From: an uncultured Xanthomonas sp.
Lineage (GTDB): Bacteria > Pseudomonadota > Gammaproteobacteria > Xanthomonadales > Xanthomonadaceae
Assembly (NCBI GenBank): GCA_943912265.1
Contig: CALTTS010000002.1
Span: 62,001 to 126,000 of the forward strand
Direction: 5' to 3'
DNA length: 64,000 nt
Part shown: in pieces, positions 1 to 7,725 of the stretch
Numbering within the stretch: the first letter of the stretch is position 1
Layout of the letters: each line of letters opens with the position of its first letter
The notes under the pieces: model-generated
The model's database searches: none
What the model was told of the DNA's origin: nothing
Seen by the model: only the letters and a program-made list of their open reading frames with translations
Position numbers and translations under genes: made by a program

Positions 1-104
1 CCGTCGCTTCCCGCGCCCATGCGCGGCGAGAAGCTCTGGAACACCACCATCAGGACGACGGCGACGACCACCCACAGCAGCAGATTCTTGGTCAGATCGT
101 TCAT
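1..104 (-). CDS. ftsH: FtsH ATP-dependent zinc metalloprotease (N-terminal fragment)
   Basis: Only the first 34 or so codons are in the window; the gene runs off the left edge. The visible product starts MNDLTKNLLLWVV and continues as one strongly hydrophobic segment (about residues 8-23), followed by QSFSPR. This is the usual amino terminus of FtsH in Xanthomonadaceae: a first membrane helix ahead of a periplasmic loop. FtsH is a membrane-anchored AAA+ protease that degrades misfolded membrane proteins and regulators such as LpxC. The rlmE gene lies 49 bases upstream on the same strand, and the rlmE-ftsH pairing is conserved in proteobacteria, which supports the call. The ATPase and protease domains lie outside the window. 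Confidence 0.88.
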   Translation of the reverse strand, partial: MNDLTKNLLLWVVVAVVLMVVFQSFSPRMGAGSD

Positions 105-153
105 CCTGATGACTCCGGGGTTCCTGTGACGTGTGTATCGGTACTGGGCCAGC

Positions 154-786
154 TTACTTGATCTGCGCGCGCTTGCCCTGCCCGAGGGCATAGACCTCCG
201 GCGACCGCTTGCGCGAGGCATCCGGCTTGCGGATCGCCACCTTCTCGTAGCGGCGCCGCAATTCGCGCACGTAATCGTCGAACCCGACGCCCTGGAACAG
301 CTTGATCAGGAACGCACCGCCGGGCTTGAGGTGGGCATCGGCGAAATCCATCGCCAGCTCGGACAGGTGCATCGCCCGCGGCTGGTCCACCGCATCCACT
401 CCGCTTTTGTTGGGGGCCATGTCGGACAAAACAAGGTCCACAGGCTGGCTGCCGAGCATTTCCTCGAAGCGGGCCAGTACCGCATCCTCGCGGAAGTCCC
501 CGTGCAGGAACTCCACCCCGGCCAGCGGCGGCATGTCGAGGATGTCCAGGGCGAACACCCGGCCGGACTCGCCCAGTGCTTGCCGCACATACTGCGACCA
601 GCCGCCCGGGGCGGCGCCGAGGTCCACCACCACCATGCCGGGCCTGAGCAGGCGGTCGCGGTCGAGCAGCTCCTCCAGCTTGTACACCGCGCGCGAACGC
701 ATCCCCTCGGCCTGCGCCTTCTTGACGTAGGGATCGGAGAAATGTTCCTTGAGCCAGCGCTGGCTGCTCTTGCTGCGGGTCGCCAT
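154..786 (-). CDS. rlmE: 23S rRNA (uridine(2552)-2'-O)-methyltransferase RlmE
   Basis: The 210-residue product methylates the ribose of U2552 in the 23S rRNA A-loop, a late step of 50S assembly. The SAM-binding motif VVDLGAAPGGWSQ lies at residues 53-65. The catalytic K-D-K-E tetrad of the RrmJ fold appears as K36, D122 (LSDMAPN), K162 (LIKLFQG) and E197 (SPEVY). The length matches the E. coli enzyme (209). The start at 786 gives the usual beginning MATRSKSSQRWL; longer readings of the frame add sequence unlike the family. It precedes ftsH on the same strand and is divergent from yhbY, so the roughly 100-base gap should hold two promoters. Confidence 0.96.
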   Translation of the reverse strand: MATRSKSSQRWLKEHFSDPYVKKAQAEGMRSRAVYKLEELLDRDRLLRPGMVVVDLGAAPGGWSQYVRQALGESGRVFALDILDMPPLAGVEFLHGDFREDAVLARFEEMLGSQPVDLVLSDMAPNKSGVDAVDQPRAMHLSELAMDFADAHLKPGGAFLIKLFQGVGFDDYVRELRRRYEKVAIRKPDASRKRSPEVYALGQGKRAQIK

Positions 787-889
787 CGGGGAATGCGGGT
801 CGGGGAGCAGGCCGCCGGGAATGGACATCCGGGCAGGCGCTTGCGGGTCGTCATGATACCCTGAAGCCCCTGAATCGCCTTTCCGCCGC

Positions 890-1207
890 ATGTCATCACG
901 TCCCAGCCCCATCCTCACTTCCGCCCAGAACCGTTTCCTGAGAGGGCAGGCGCATGGCCGCAAGGCCCTGCTGCAGGTCGGCGGCAAGGGGGTGACGCCG
1001 GCGCTGGTGGCCGAGCTGGACATCGCCCTGGAACACCACGAGCTGGTCAAGGTGAAGGTCGCCGCCGAGGACCACGACGCCCGCGACGCGCTGATCGCGG
1101 CACTGGCCGAAGGCACCGGCGCCGCGCTGGTGCAGCGGATCGGCCATACCGCGGTGCTGTACCGGCCGAGCACGGAGCACCGCCAGATCGTGCTGCCGCG
1201 GCCGTGA
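890..1207 (+). CDS. yhbY: YhbY/CRM-domain RNA-binding protein
   Basis: The 105-residue product is a single CRM domain, an RNA-binding fold found on pre-50S ribosomal particles. The protein begins with the family's helix (LTSAQNRFLRGQAH) and has the RNA-contact loop GGKG at residues 31-34, where family members usually have GKxG. VTPALVAELDIALEHHELVKVKV follows the family pattern of alternating helix and strand. It is slightly longer than E. coli YhbY (97) because of a short basic tail. It is divergent from rlmE, a common arrangement, which suggests a shared role in 50S maturation. Its exact step in ribosome assembly is not settled for the family. Confidence 0.93.
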   Translation: MSSRPSPILTSAQNRFLRGQAHGRKALLQVGGKGVTPALVAELDIALEHHELVKVKVAAEDHDARDALIAALAEGTGAALVQRIGHTAVLYRPSTEHRQIVLPRP

Positions 1208-1244
1208 CCGGCCGCGCGGCACCCGTCCCGGAGCCGCCACCGCC

Positions 1245-1616
1245 ATGCAGCTGAGCCAGGAACTGCCTGATTACACCTACGCCCTGCGCGGCGCCGACGG
1301 CGCCAGCGCGCGCGTCAACGAACGGGTCATCGCCCGCAGCCTGATCGTCGCGCCCGAGGCCCTGATCGAGGACTGGCCGGTGACCTCGGCGGCCATGCTC
1401 GAACCGGCGCACTGGCAGCCTGTGCTCGAACTGAACCCCGAACTGGTGCTGCTCGGCACCGGCGACCGGCAGGTGTTCCCGCCCGCCGCGGCGCTGGCCG
1501 CCTGCCTGGGCCGCGGCATCGGCGTGGAAGTGATGAGCAACGACGCGGCCGCCCGCACCTATGCCGTGCTGGCCGGGGAGGGACGCCGGGTGGCGGTGGC
1601 CCTGATCCTCGGCTGA
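1245..1616 (+). CDS. Mth938-like (DUF498/AAMDC) domain protein
   Basis: The 123-residue product fits the Mth938-like domain family of small alpha/beta proteins. Visible family features are an N-terminal beta-hairpin segment (NERVIARSLIVAP), the central ELVLLGTGDRQVFP strand-turn, and a C-terminal segment with GIGVEVMSNDAAARTYAVLAGEGRRVAVAL, where the helix meets a final strand. No enzymatic residues are established for the family, so I give no reaction. It follows yhbY by 37 bases on the same strand and may share its transcript. Its downstream neighbour is a disrupted gene on the opposite strand. Confidence 0.85.
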   Translation: MQLSQELPDYTYALRGADGASARVNERVIARSLIVAPEALIEDWPVTSAAMLEPAHWQPVLELNPELVLLGTGDRQVFPPAAALAACLGRGIGVEVMSNDAAARTYAVLAGEGRRVAVALILG

Positions 1617-1804
1617 CCTCGGCCTGCGGCCACGTCCGCGGCCTAGACCCCCGCCCGATTCCACGCCGGCTTGAGGGCCGCAATCAAGCTGTCTTCCAGT
1701 CCTGCAGCCAGATTGACGTGGAAACCTCCGTAGTACAGCAGGCCATTGTCCGGCAGTGCCAGTATCTCGACCGACTTGCCGGCCGTCAGCAAACCGAGAA
1801 TCAA

Positions 1805-1850
1805 GTCGTTGCCCTTGAGATTGGTAGGTCGTTGCCCTTGAGATTGGTAG
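1805..1850. repeat. 23-bp perfect tandem duplication
   Basis: Bases 1805-1827 are repeated exactly at 1828-1850; each copy begins gtcgttgccc and ends attggtag. The unit length is not a multiple of three, so the second copy shifts the reading frame of the GIY-YIG gene. On the coding (minus) strand each unit covers the codons for STNLKGND. Confidence 0.95.
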
Positions 1851-1899
1851 ATTGCGTCGCCACCGGATTCTCGTAATCCGTACATGCATCGCTCGGTTT

Positions 1900-1921
1900 A
1901 CCGATGTAAAACCGATGTAAA
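1900..1921. repeat. 11-bp perfect tandem duplication
   Basis: The 11-mer accgatgtaaa occurs twice in a row (1900-1910 and 1911-1921). It sits on the codons for the YIG motif of the GIY-YIG gene, so that the YIG triplet can be read in two frames. The unit is not a multiple of three and breaks the frame. Confidence 0.95.
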
Positions 1922-2088
1922 GCACCGCATCCCCGGATGCGAAGGCATACAGCACCTTGGACGCCGACGCATGCACATCGAGCAGGCATCTGGCACGCCG
2001 GCCTCCAGATGCCATTGGCCGCAGCACTGGAATCCCATTCGTTGCAGACGCTCAACAGGCGTCGAAACTACCGCCGAAGCAATGCCCG

Positions 2089-2868
2089 TCACGGCTTGGG
2101 CAGGTACAGCAGCGGATCGACCGGCCTGCCGTTGTAGCGGATCTCGAAGTGCAGCATGTCGCGGGTGGCGCCACTGCGGCCCATCTCGGCGATCGGCTGG
2201 CCGGCCTTCACGTTCTGGCCCTCGTTCACCAGCCGCTTGCGGTTGTGGCCGTAGGCCGACAGCCACTGTTCGTTGTGCTTGATGATGACCAGTTCGCCGT
2301 AGCCGACCAGGCCGTTGCCCGAGTACACCACCACGCCGTCGGCCGCCGCCCGCACCTGCTGGCCGCTGCTGCCGGCGATGTCGATGCCCTGCTTGGTCGC
2401 CTCACCGGGGACGAACTGCCCGACCAGCGCGCCGTCGGCCGGCCAGCGCCAAGGGAAACCGCTGCTGGCCGGTGCGGCCGGCACCGCCGCCGGCGGTGGC
2501 GCGCCCGCGGACGACGGTGCGCTCTTCGGCGCGGACGTGGACGACGGAGCCGTGCGCGCCGCGCCGCTGCCCGGATACAGCCGCAGCGACTGCCCCGGAT
2601 AGATCGTGTACGGCTCGCCCAGGCCGTTCCATGCCGCAAGATCGGCCGGCTGGATGTTGTTGCGGCGGGCAATGCTGAAAAGCGTGTCGCCGCGCTGCAC
2701 GACGACCGTCGCGCCGGGCTTCGGCACGGAAGCCGCGCGGGCGGATGCATGCCGGGCGCCGCCCTGCGGTGAGGTGCGCACCACCGCACTGCTGCTGCAT
2801 GCCGCCAAGGCCGCAACGGCCAGGGCCACTACGCCGAACCTGCCCGCTTTCCTCATCGTCCTGCTCAT
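2089..2868 (-). CDS. nlpD: NlpD-like LysM/M23 lipoprotein (amidase activator type)
   Basis: The 259-residue product has a lipoprotein signal (LAVAALAAC, lipidated C24). A LysM domain spans about residues 53-98 (VVVQRGDTLFSIARRNNIQ), and an M23/LytM domain runs from about 145 to the end. The M23 metal site is degenerate: KQGIDI replaces the HxGxD motif and the final HLHFE reads MLHFE. This is typical of NlpD/EnvC proteins, which activate cell-wall amidases rather than cut peptidoglycan themselves. It should act at the outer membrane during septum splitting. It is the last gene of surE-pcm-yqaA-nlpD, overlapping yqaA by 4 bases (ATGA). No rpoS gene follows in the window; a broken nuclease gene does. 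Confidence 0.9.
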   Translation of the reverse strand: MSRTMRKAGRFGVVALAVAALAACSSSAVVRTSPQGGARHASARAASVPKPGATVVVQRGDTLFSIARRNNIQPADLAAWNGLGEPYTIYPGQSLRLYPGSGAARTAPSSTSAPKSAPSSAGAPPPAAVPAAPASSGFPWRWPADGALVGQFVPGEATKQGIDIAGSSGQQVRAAADGVVVYSGNGLVGYGELVIIKHNEQWLSAYGHNRKRLVNEGQNVKAGQPIAEMGRSGATRDMLHFEIRYNGRPVDPLLYLPKP

Positions 2869-3479
2869 CCCGTCACGGCCTCCCATGCGACCCAACCCGC
2901 CACGCCCAGCAACAGCGCGCTGGCCACCCAGCCCAGCGGCTCGATCCAGCGGTGCAGCGCCGCCTCGGCGCGCGCGCCGCCGAGCTTGATCGCCCCGGCC
3001 ACCAGGTACACGCGCTTGCCGCGGCCGATGAACATGCTCGCCAGGAACGGTAGCAACGGCACGCCGACGATGCCTGAGGCCCAGGTGAATATCTTCAGCG
3101 GGATCGGGGTGAAACCGGCCAGCACCAGCAGCCAGAAGGCCTTCCAGTGCGAATGCGCCACCACCTCGCGCAGGTGCGCCACCTGCGCGTCGATGGCCTG
3201 GTCCCAGCCCAGCCATGCGAACACCGGCTGCAATGCCGCGAACGCGAAATGGCCCAGCAGGTAGCCGACCAGCGCGCCTGCCAGCGAACCGCACAGGCTC
3301 AGCGTGGCGAACCACAGCGCGCGGCCGCGTGCGGCCAGCGACATCGGCGCCAGCATCACCTCCGGCGGCACCGGGAAGAACACGGCCTCGGCGAAGCTGA
3401 GGCCGGCCAGCAGCGCCGGCGCGCGTCGGTGGCGCGACCAGCGCAGCGCGTGGTCGTAGAGCGGTCCGAAGATCTTCAT
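2865..3479 (-). CDS. yqaA: YqaA-family (VTT/DedA-like) inner-membrane protein
   Basis: The 204-residue hydrophobic protein belongs to the small YqaA branch of SNARE-associated/DedA-like membrane proteins. Visible features are the re-entrant loop AEAVFFPVPPEVMLAP near residue 30, a Gly-rich helix (GSLAGALVGYLLGH), and the second conserved segment AGFTPIPLKIFTWASG, which mirrors the F/GxxxR-like loop of DedA proteins. A final hydrophobic helix precedes the C-terminus. Family members are implicated in lipid scrambling or membrane homeostasis; the substrate here is unknown. It lies 21 bases after pcm and overlaps nlpD by 4 bases, so it is part of the surE operon. Confidence 0.88.
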   Translation of the reverse strand: MKIFGPLYDHALRWSRHRRAPALLAGLSFAEAVFFPVPPEVMLAPMSLAARGRALWFATLSLCGSLAGALVGYLLGHFAFAALQPVFAWLGWDQAIDAQVAHLREVVAHSHWKAFWLLVLAGFTPIPLKIFTWASGIVGVPLLPFLASMFIGRGKRVYLVAGAIKLGGARAEAALHRWIEPLGWVASALLLGVAGWVAWEAVTG

Positions 3480-3500
3480 GCCTGCATCCTTGCGTCCATG

Positions 3501-4178
3501 TCAGTCGAGCACGCCGGACAGCAGCGGCACGAAGCTCACCGGCGCCAGCACGGTCTCCTCGATGCTGCCGTCGGCGCCCTTGCGCAGTTCCACCAGCGAC
3601 TGCGCCGTGGCGCCGCCCACCGGCGCGATCAGCCGCCCGCCTTCGCCGAGCTGGCCGATCAGCGCGGCCACCAGCGCCGGCGCGGCGGCGGTGACCAGGA
3701 TCGCGTCGAACGGCGCGCCTTCCGGCCAGCCGACGCGGCCGTCGTCGTGGCGGGTGCGCACGTTCAGGCCCAGCGAGCGGAAGCGCTTGCGCGCCTGCCG
3801 CAGCAGTTCGCCGATGCGCTCCACCGTGTACACCTCCAGCCCGAGCGCGGCCAGCACCGCGGCCTGGTAGCCCGAGCCGGTGCCGACCTCCAGCACCCTG
3901 CGCGGCCGCGACAGCAGCAGCGCCTCGGTCATCCGCGCCACCACCCACGGCTGGGAAATGGTCTGGCCGTGGCCGATCGGCAGCGCGGTGTCCTCGTAGG
4001 CGCGCGAAGCCAGCGCCTCGTCCACGAACAGATGCCGCGGCACGGTGCGGATGGCGTTGAGCACGTTCTCGTCGGCGATGCCGGCCTCGCGCAGGCGCTC
4101 GACCAGACGGTCGCGCACGCGCTGGGAGGTCATCCCCAGCCCCACCGCTTCGGGCTTCAGGCGCAGGCGCGCGGTCAT
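3501..4178 (-). CDS. pcm: Protein-L-isoaspartate O-methyltransferase
   Basis: The 225-residue enzyme transfers a methyl group from SAM to isoaspartyl residues, starting repair of aged proteins. The family signature GHGQTISQP lies at about residues 69-77, and the SAM motif VLEVGTGSGYQAAVLA at about 95-110, with VERI as the acidic strand end. PFDAILVTAAAP and LIAPVG follow as in other Pcm proteins. The chosen ATG at 4178 overlaps the surE stop by 4 bases. Linkage with surE is widespread in proteobacteria and is associated with stationary-phase survival. Confidence 0.96.
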   Translation of the reverse strand: MTARLRLKPEAVGLGMTSQRVRDRLVERLREAGIADENVLNAIRTVPRHLFVDEALASRAYEDTALPIGHGQTISQPWVVARMTEALLLSRPRRVLEVGTGSGYQAAVLAALGLEVYTVERIGELLRQARKRFRSLGLNVRTRHDDGRVGWPEGAPFDAILVTAAAPALVAALIGQLGEGGRLIAPVGGATAQSLVELRKGADGSIEETVLAPVSFVPLLSGVLD

Positions 4179-4954
4179 GCCGGCACGTCCAGCGCGGCGC
4201 TCAGGCCGTCGACCCAGCCGGCCACCTTGTCCAGCGCCTCGTAGCGGGTCAGGTCGACGAGAATGGGGGTGATCGAGATGCAGCCGGTACGCACGGCATG
4301 GAAGTCGGTGCCCGCGCCGGCGTCCTGCTCGGCCCCGGCCGGGCCGATCCAGTAGACGGTGCGCCCGCGCGGATCCTCCTGCGGCTGGCAGGCTTCGGAA
4401 CGGTGGCGGTTGCCCAGCCGGGTGACCTCGAAGCCGCGCAGTTCGTCCCACGGCAGGTCCGGCACGTTGACGTTGAGGATGGTGTCGGCCGGCAGCGGAT
4501 CGGCCTTGAGCCGGGCGACGATCTCCACCGCCGCGCGCGCCGCCGTCGGGTAGTGCTTCGCCTCGTGCCGGTGCGTGACCAGCGACACGGCCACCGCCGG
4601 CAGGCCGAGGAAGCGCCCTTCCATCGCCGCCGACACCGTGCCCGAGTAGATCACGTCGTCGCCGAGGTTGGCCGCATTGTTGATGCCGGACACCACGATG
4701 TCCGGCTCGTAGCCGAGCATGCCGGTCAGCGCCAGGTGCACGCAGTCGGCCGGCGTGCCGGCGATCGAGCAGGTGTGCGGGTCGATGCGCTTGAGCCGCA
4801 GCGGCACGTCGAGCGTGAGCGAATTGCTGGCACCGGAGCGGTCGCGGTCGGGCGCGACCACCATCACCTCGTGCCCGGCCTCGCGCAGGCCGACGGCCAG
4901 CGCCCGGATGCCGGGGGCATCCACACCGTCGTCGTTCGAAACCAGTACGCGCAT
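4175..4954 (-). CDS. surE: 5'/3'-nucleotidase SurE
   Basis: The 259-residue protein is a metal-dependent nucleoside monophosphate phosphatase. The amino terminus MRVLVSNDDG carries the metal-binding Asp pair (D8, D9). S-containing RSGASNSLT and the asparagine segment SGINNAANLGDDVIYSGTV complete the conserved active site. The length agrees with other SurE proteins (about 250-260). It is the first gene of a four-gene operon with pcm, yqaA and nlpD. The divergent Smr gene starts 106 bases away, so the promoter lies in 4955-5060. Confidence 0.96.
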   Translation of the reverse strand: MRVLVSNDDGVDAPGIRALAVGLREAGHEVMVVAPDRDRSGASNSLTLDVPLRLKRIDPHTCSIAGTPADCVHLALTGMLGYEPDIVVSGINNAANLGDDVIYSGTVSAAMEGRFLGLPAVAVSLVTHRHEAKHYPTAARAAVEIVARLKADPLPADTILNVNVPDLPWDELRGFEVTRLGNRHRSEACQPQEDPRGRTVYWIGPAGAEQDAGAGTDFHAVRTGCISITPILVDLTRYEALDKVAGWVDGLSAALDVPA

Positions 4955-5060
4955 GGGACTCCTCGATGAACGCCCCATGATACCGGATGCATGCGGCGCG
5001 ATCCCCCTCCGTCCCGCGCGAAGGCTTGCGCGGACGCCTCCGGACGCTACGCTGTCGTGC

Positions 5061-5612
5061 ATGGCCCGCCCCGAAGACGACACCGCCGGCGACGACGACG
5101 CCGCGCTGTTCCGCGCCGCGATCGGCCCGGTGACGCCGTTGCGGGCGCCGCCGCCGGCGGTGCTGCCCGCGCCCCGGCCGCGGCCGGCCCCGCGCGTGGC
5201 CGGACACGCGGCGCACGAAGTCGCCGGCGAGTTCCGGCGCCTGCTGGAAAGCAGCGCGCAGCTGGAAGCCGGCGACCATTCCAGCCATCGCCAGCCGCAG
5301 GTGCCGCATCGCGTGCTGCAACGGCTGCGGCGCGGCCAGTACGCGATCCAGGACGAGCTGGACCTGCACGGCGCCACCGCGCAGCAGGCGCACCGGCTGC
5401 TGCGCGAATTCATCGCCGACGCGCGCGACCACGACCACGGCTGCGTGCGCATCATCCACGGCAAGGGCCGTCAATCCGACACGTCGGCACCGGTGCTGAA
5501 GAACCTCGTCGACCAGTGGCTGCGCCTGCGCAGCGACGTGCTCGCCTTCCACAGCGCCCCGGCCGCGCAGGGCGGCACCGGCGCGGTACTGGTGCTGCTG
5601 GCGCGGCGCTGA
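5061..5612 (+). CDS. Smr-domain protein (SmrA/YdaL type)
   Basis: The 183-residue product ends in a Smr domain (about residues 95-183) marked by DELDLHGATAQQAH and VRIIHGKGRQS; LDLHG and HGKG are the family's nucleic-acid-binding signatures. The first 60 residues are Asp/Ala/Pro-rich and probably disordered. Stand-alone Smr proteins act as RNA or DNA endonucleases, some in ribosome rescue, but the target of this one is unknown. The start at 5061 keeps the acidic MARPEDD beginning. It is divergent from surE and converges on the DUF3267 gene, whose stop is only 4 bases away. Confidence 0.9.
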   Translation: MARPEDDTAGDDDAALFRAAIGPVTPLRAPPPAVLPAPRPRPAPRVAGHAAHEVAGEFRRLLESSAQLEAGDHSSHRQPQVPHRVLQRLRRGQYAIQDELDLHGATAQQAHRLLREFIADARDHDHGCVRIIHGKGRQSDTSAPVLKNLVDQWLRLRSDVLAFHSAPAAQGGTGAVLVLLARR

Positions 5613-5616
5613 GCGG

Positions 5617-6216
5617 CTATGCGGCGGGAACCCGCCACCATGTCCGCCAGCCCTGATTGCGCACGATGCCGCGGGCCGGCACCCCGCGCAGCAGCAGGTA
5701 CACGGCCAGCAGATCCCCGGTGGCCCCGCATCCGTTGACGAACGAGAGCACGGCCCAGTAGCCGCTGAATTCCGCGCGCCACAGACAGACCAGCCACGGC
5801 ACCACGGTAAGCCCGAGAAAGGGCGCCAGCAGGGTGGCCAGCAGGTGTTTGCGCGACATTTCGCCCTGGTACATCGCGTACAGCATGCCCTGCCCGGGCA
5901 GCACCCCGAGTACCGAATCCCGATGCCGCCCGGCACCGGGATGGGCCAGCATGTGCAGCAGCTCGTGTGCCGCGAACAGGAGCGGCAGGCTCAGCGCCGC
6001 TTTCAGCAACGAAAGCCCGGACAGGTCCCCTGCCCGTCCGATGTGCGCGAACAGCCAGCCCCATGCCGCGCCCAGCAGCGGCATCGCCGCCAGCATGCCG
6101 ATCTCGGCCCGGCGCTTGAACCCATCGAGTCCGGGCTCGTCCAGCGGCCGCCAGCGCCCGTCCCGCCCCGGCTCGAACGCTTCCGTCGCCGGCGGCTCGC
6201 CGAGACGGAAGCGCAT
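5617..6216 (-). CDS. DUF3267 putative membrane zinc metalloprotease
   Basis: The 199-residue membrane protein contains the zincin motif HELLH (H84-H88) followed by MLAHPG, placed just after a hydrophobic segment as in DUF3267 proteins. Several hydrophobic helices are visible (about residues 39-60, 70-90, 120-140 and 150-175). The arrangement resembles small site-2-protease-like peptidases, but no substrate is known and activity is inference. It is the last gene of the pyrG-to-truD operon: its ATG shares one base with the truD stop. An intact HExxH-type motif suggests it is not a relic. Confidence 0.8.
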   Translation of the reverse strand: MRFRLGEPPATEAFEPGRDGRWRPLDEPGLDGFKRRAEIGMLAAMPLLGAAWGWLFAHIGRAGDLSGLSLLKAALSLPLLFAAHELLHMLAHPGAGRHRDSVLGVLPGQGMLYAMYQGEMSRKHLLATLLAPFLGLTVVPWLVCLWRAEFSGYWAVLSFVNGCGATGDLLAVYLLLRGVPARGIVRNQGWRTWWRVPAA

Positions 6217-7253
6217 CAGCTCCGTCCGGGCAAAGCGGATGCGTCGCGTACCTCGCCCAACGCCTGCAGCACCGCGGTGGCGTAGCTGCCCGGCGGCAGT
6301 TCGAACGCCAGCTCCAGCGCGGCCGGTTCCGGCCAGCGCCAAGCCAGCCCCGCGGGACGCACGCGCAACGCGCGCCGTTCCTGCTTCAGCCCGGCCTTTT
6401 CCAGGCCGGCGCGCAGGGCCAGGGCGTCCTCGCCGCCGAGAGCGGCTTCTTCCAGCGCACGCACGGCATCCGTGCTGCGCAACGCGCCCGCGCCCCACAG
6501 CGGGCCGGTCGGATGGATGTCGAAACTGGCCAGCCGTCCGGCCAGCGCATCGCTCCACGGTTCCGGGCCGAACACGCTCTTGCTGCCGTCGAGCATCCAC
6601 ACCTCGCCGTCCAGCGGCGCATCCCAGGTGCCCTGCGCGACGCGCGCGTCCAGCACGCGGTTGAACAGTTCCGAACGCGCCGCCGACAGCAGCAGCGAGC
6701 GCTGCGCCTTGCCGACGCGCCGGCCGGCGAACATCGCCTGCGCGGCCTCGACGTTGCCACCGTCGCGGCCGAAGCGCTGTTCGCCGAAGCGGTTGGGCAC
6801 GCCGCGCGCACGCATGGCCTGCAGGCGCGCCTCGATCGCCGCCGGGTCGCCGTGCAGTTCGCGCAGCACCAGCACGAAGCGGTTGCCGGCCAGCGCGCCG
6901 CGCGGCAGCTTGCGCCGGTGCCAGGCCGATTCGAGCACCCGCAGCCCTTCGAGCTGCAGCGCGGCGAGGTCCGGCGCCTGCTTCTTCGGCAGATGCACGC
7001 TGAAGCGCTGCCGGGTCACCGCGTGGCGGTCCTTCAGGCCGGCGTAGCCCACGCCCATTTCCGGGATGCCGGCCCAGCGCGCGAGCTGCTGGGCGACGAA
7101 CACGGTGTTGAGCCCGCGCTTCTCCACCGTCAGCAGCAGGTGCTCGCCTTCGCCGTCCGGGGCGAAGGCCGGCAGCTCCTCGACGAGGAAATCCTCCGGC
7201 CGCGTGCGCAGGTCCGCCTGCAGCACGGCCGGGCCGAACGCGCGCGCGGTCAT
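6216..7253 (-). CDS. truD: tRNA pseudouridine(13) synthase TruD
   Basis: The 345-residue enzyme converts U13 of tRNA-Glu to pseudouridine. The catalytic aspartate sits in GYAGLKDRHAVTRQ (D75). RPEDFLVEE near the N-terminus and NRFGEQRFGRDGGN (about residues 150-165) are TruD signatures, the latter starting the family-specific insertion domain. The ATG at 7253 overlaps the ispF stop by 4 bases. The ispF-truD pair, followed by surE in many gammaproteobacteria, is preserved here, with the Smr and DUF3267 genes inserted. Confidence 0.96.
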   Translation of the reverse strand: MTARAFGPAVLQADLRTRPEDFLVEELPAFAPDGEGEHLLLTVEKRGLNTVFVAQQLARWAGIPEMGVGYAGLKDRHAVTRQRFSVHLPKKQAPDLAALQLEGLRVLESAWHRRKLPRGALAGNRFVLVLRELHGDPAAIEARLQAMRARGVPNRFGEQRFGRDGGNVEAAQAMFAGRRVGKAQRSLLLSAARSELFNRVLDARVAQGTWDAPLDGEVWMLDGSKSVFGPEPWSDALAGRLASFDIHPTGPLWGAGALRSTDAVRALEEAALGGEDALALRAGLEKAGLKQERRALRVRPAGLAWRWPEPAALELAFELPPGSYATAVLQALGEVRDASALPGRS

Positions 7254-7723
7254 GCCTTCACCAGCAGCACCACCGCCTGCGCGGCGATGCCCTCGCCGCG
7301 CCCGGTGAAGCCCAGCTTCTCGCTGGTGGTGGCCTTGATGCTCACCTCGTCCACGGCCACGCCCAGCCCTTCGGCCAGGCGCGCGCGCATCGCCTCGGCG
7401 TGCGGGCCCACCTTGGGCCGTTCGCAGATCACGGTGACGTCGGCGTTGCCGAGCTTCCAGCCGCGCGCGCGCGCCAGCGCATCGCAGTGGCGCAGGAAGG
7501 CCATGCTGTCCGCGCCCTTCCAGCGCGCGTCGGACGGCGGGAAATGCCGGCCGATGTCGCCCAGCGCCAGCGCGCCGAGCAGCGCGTCGCACAGGGCGTG
7601 GATCACCACGTCGCCGTCGCTGTGCGCGAGCACGCCCTGCACGTGCGGCACGCGCACGCCGCCGAGCATCACGTGGTCGCCCTCGCCGAAGGCGTGGACG
7701 TCGAAACCCTGGCCGATGCGCAT
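7250..7723 (-). CDS. ispF: 2-C-methyl-D-erythritol 2,4-cyclodiphosphate synthase
   Basis: The 157-residue enzyme forms the cyclic diphosphate intermediate of the MEP isoprenoid pathway. The zinc ligands D8, H10 (GFDVH) and H42 (VVIHALCDALLG) are all present, and DIGRHFPPSD and IKATTSEKLGFTGRGEGI are the conserved active-site and trimer segments. An in-frame GTG two codons upstream is an alternative start, but the ATG gives the standard MRIGQGFDVH beginning. It lies 2 bases after a small secreted-protein gene and overlaps truD. The preceding pathway enzyme, ispD, is one gene upstream. Confidence 0.97.
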   Translation of the reverse strand: MRIGQGFDVHAFGEGDHVMLGGVRVPHVQGVLAHSDGDVVIHALCDALLGALALGDIGRHFPPSDARWKGADSMAFLRHCDALARARGWKLGNADVTVICERPKVGPHAEAMRARLAEGLGVAVDEVSIKATTSEKLGFTGRGEGIAAQAVVLLVKA

Positions 7724-7725
7724 GC

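Larger units (their letters stand above)
1643..2027 (-). pseudogene. Disrupted GIY-YIG nuclease-like gene
   Basis: Three overlapping minus-strand frames carry consecutive parts of one protein. The first (from 2027) has KVLYAFASGDAVLYIG, the two strands of a GIY-YIG core. The second continues DYENPVATQSTNLKGND. The third has LILGLLTAGKSVEILALPDNG and runs to the stop at 1643. Frame changes coincide with an 11-bp tandem duplication (1900-1921) and a 23-bp tandem duplication (1805-1850). Removing one copy of each joins the three frames into one open reading frame. The bridge KPSDACTDYENP looks like a local two-step frame slip of an expected MYGYENP-type sequence, because MYG is readable in the third frame there. 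The N-terminal limit is uncertain. Either a decaying gene or a switchable one is possible. Confidence 0.72.
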
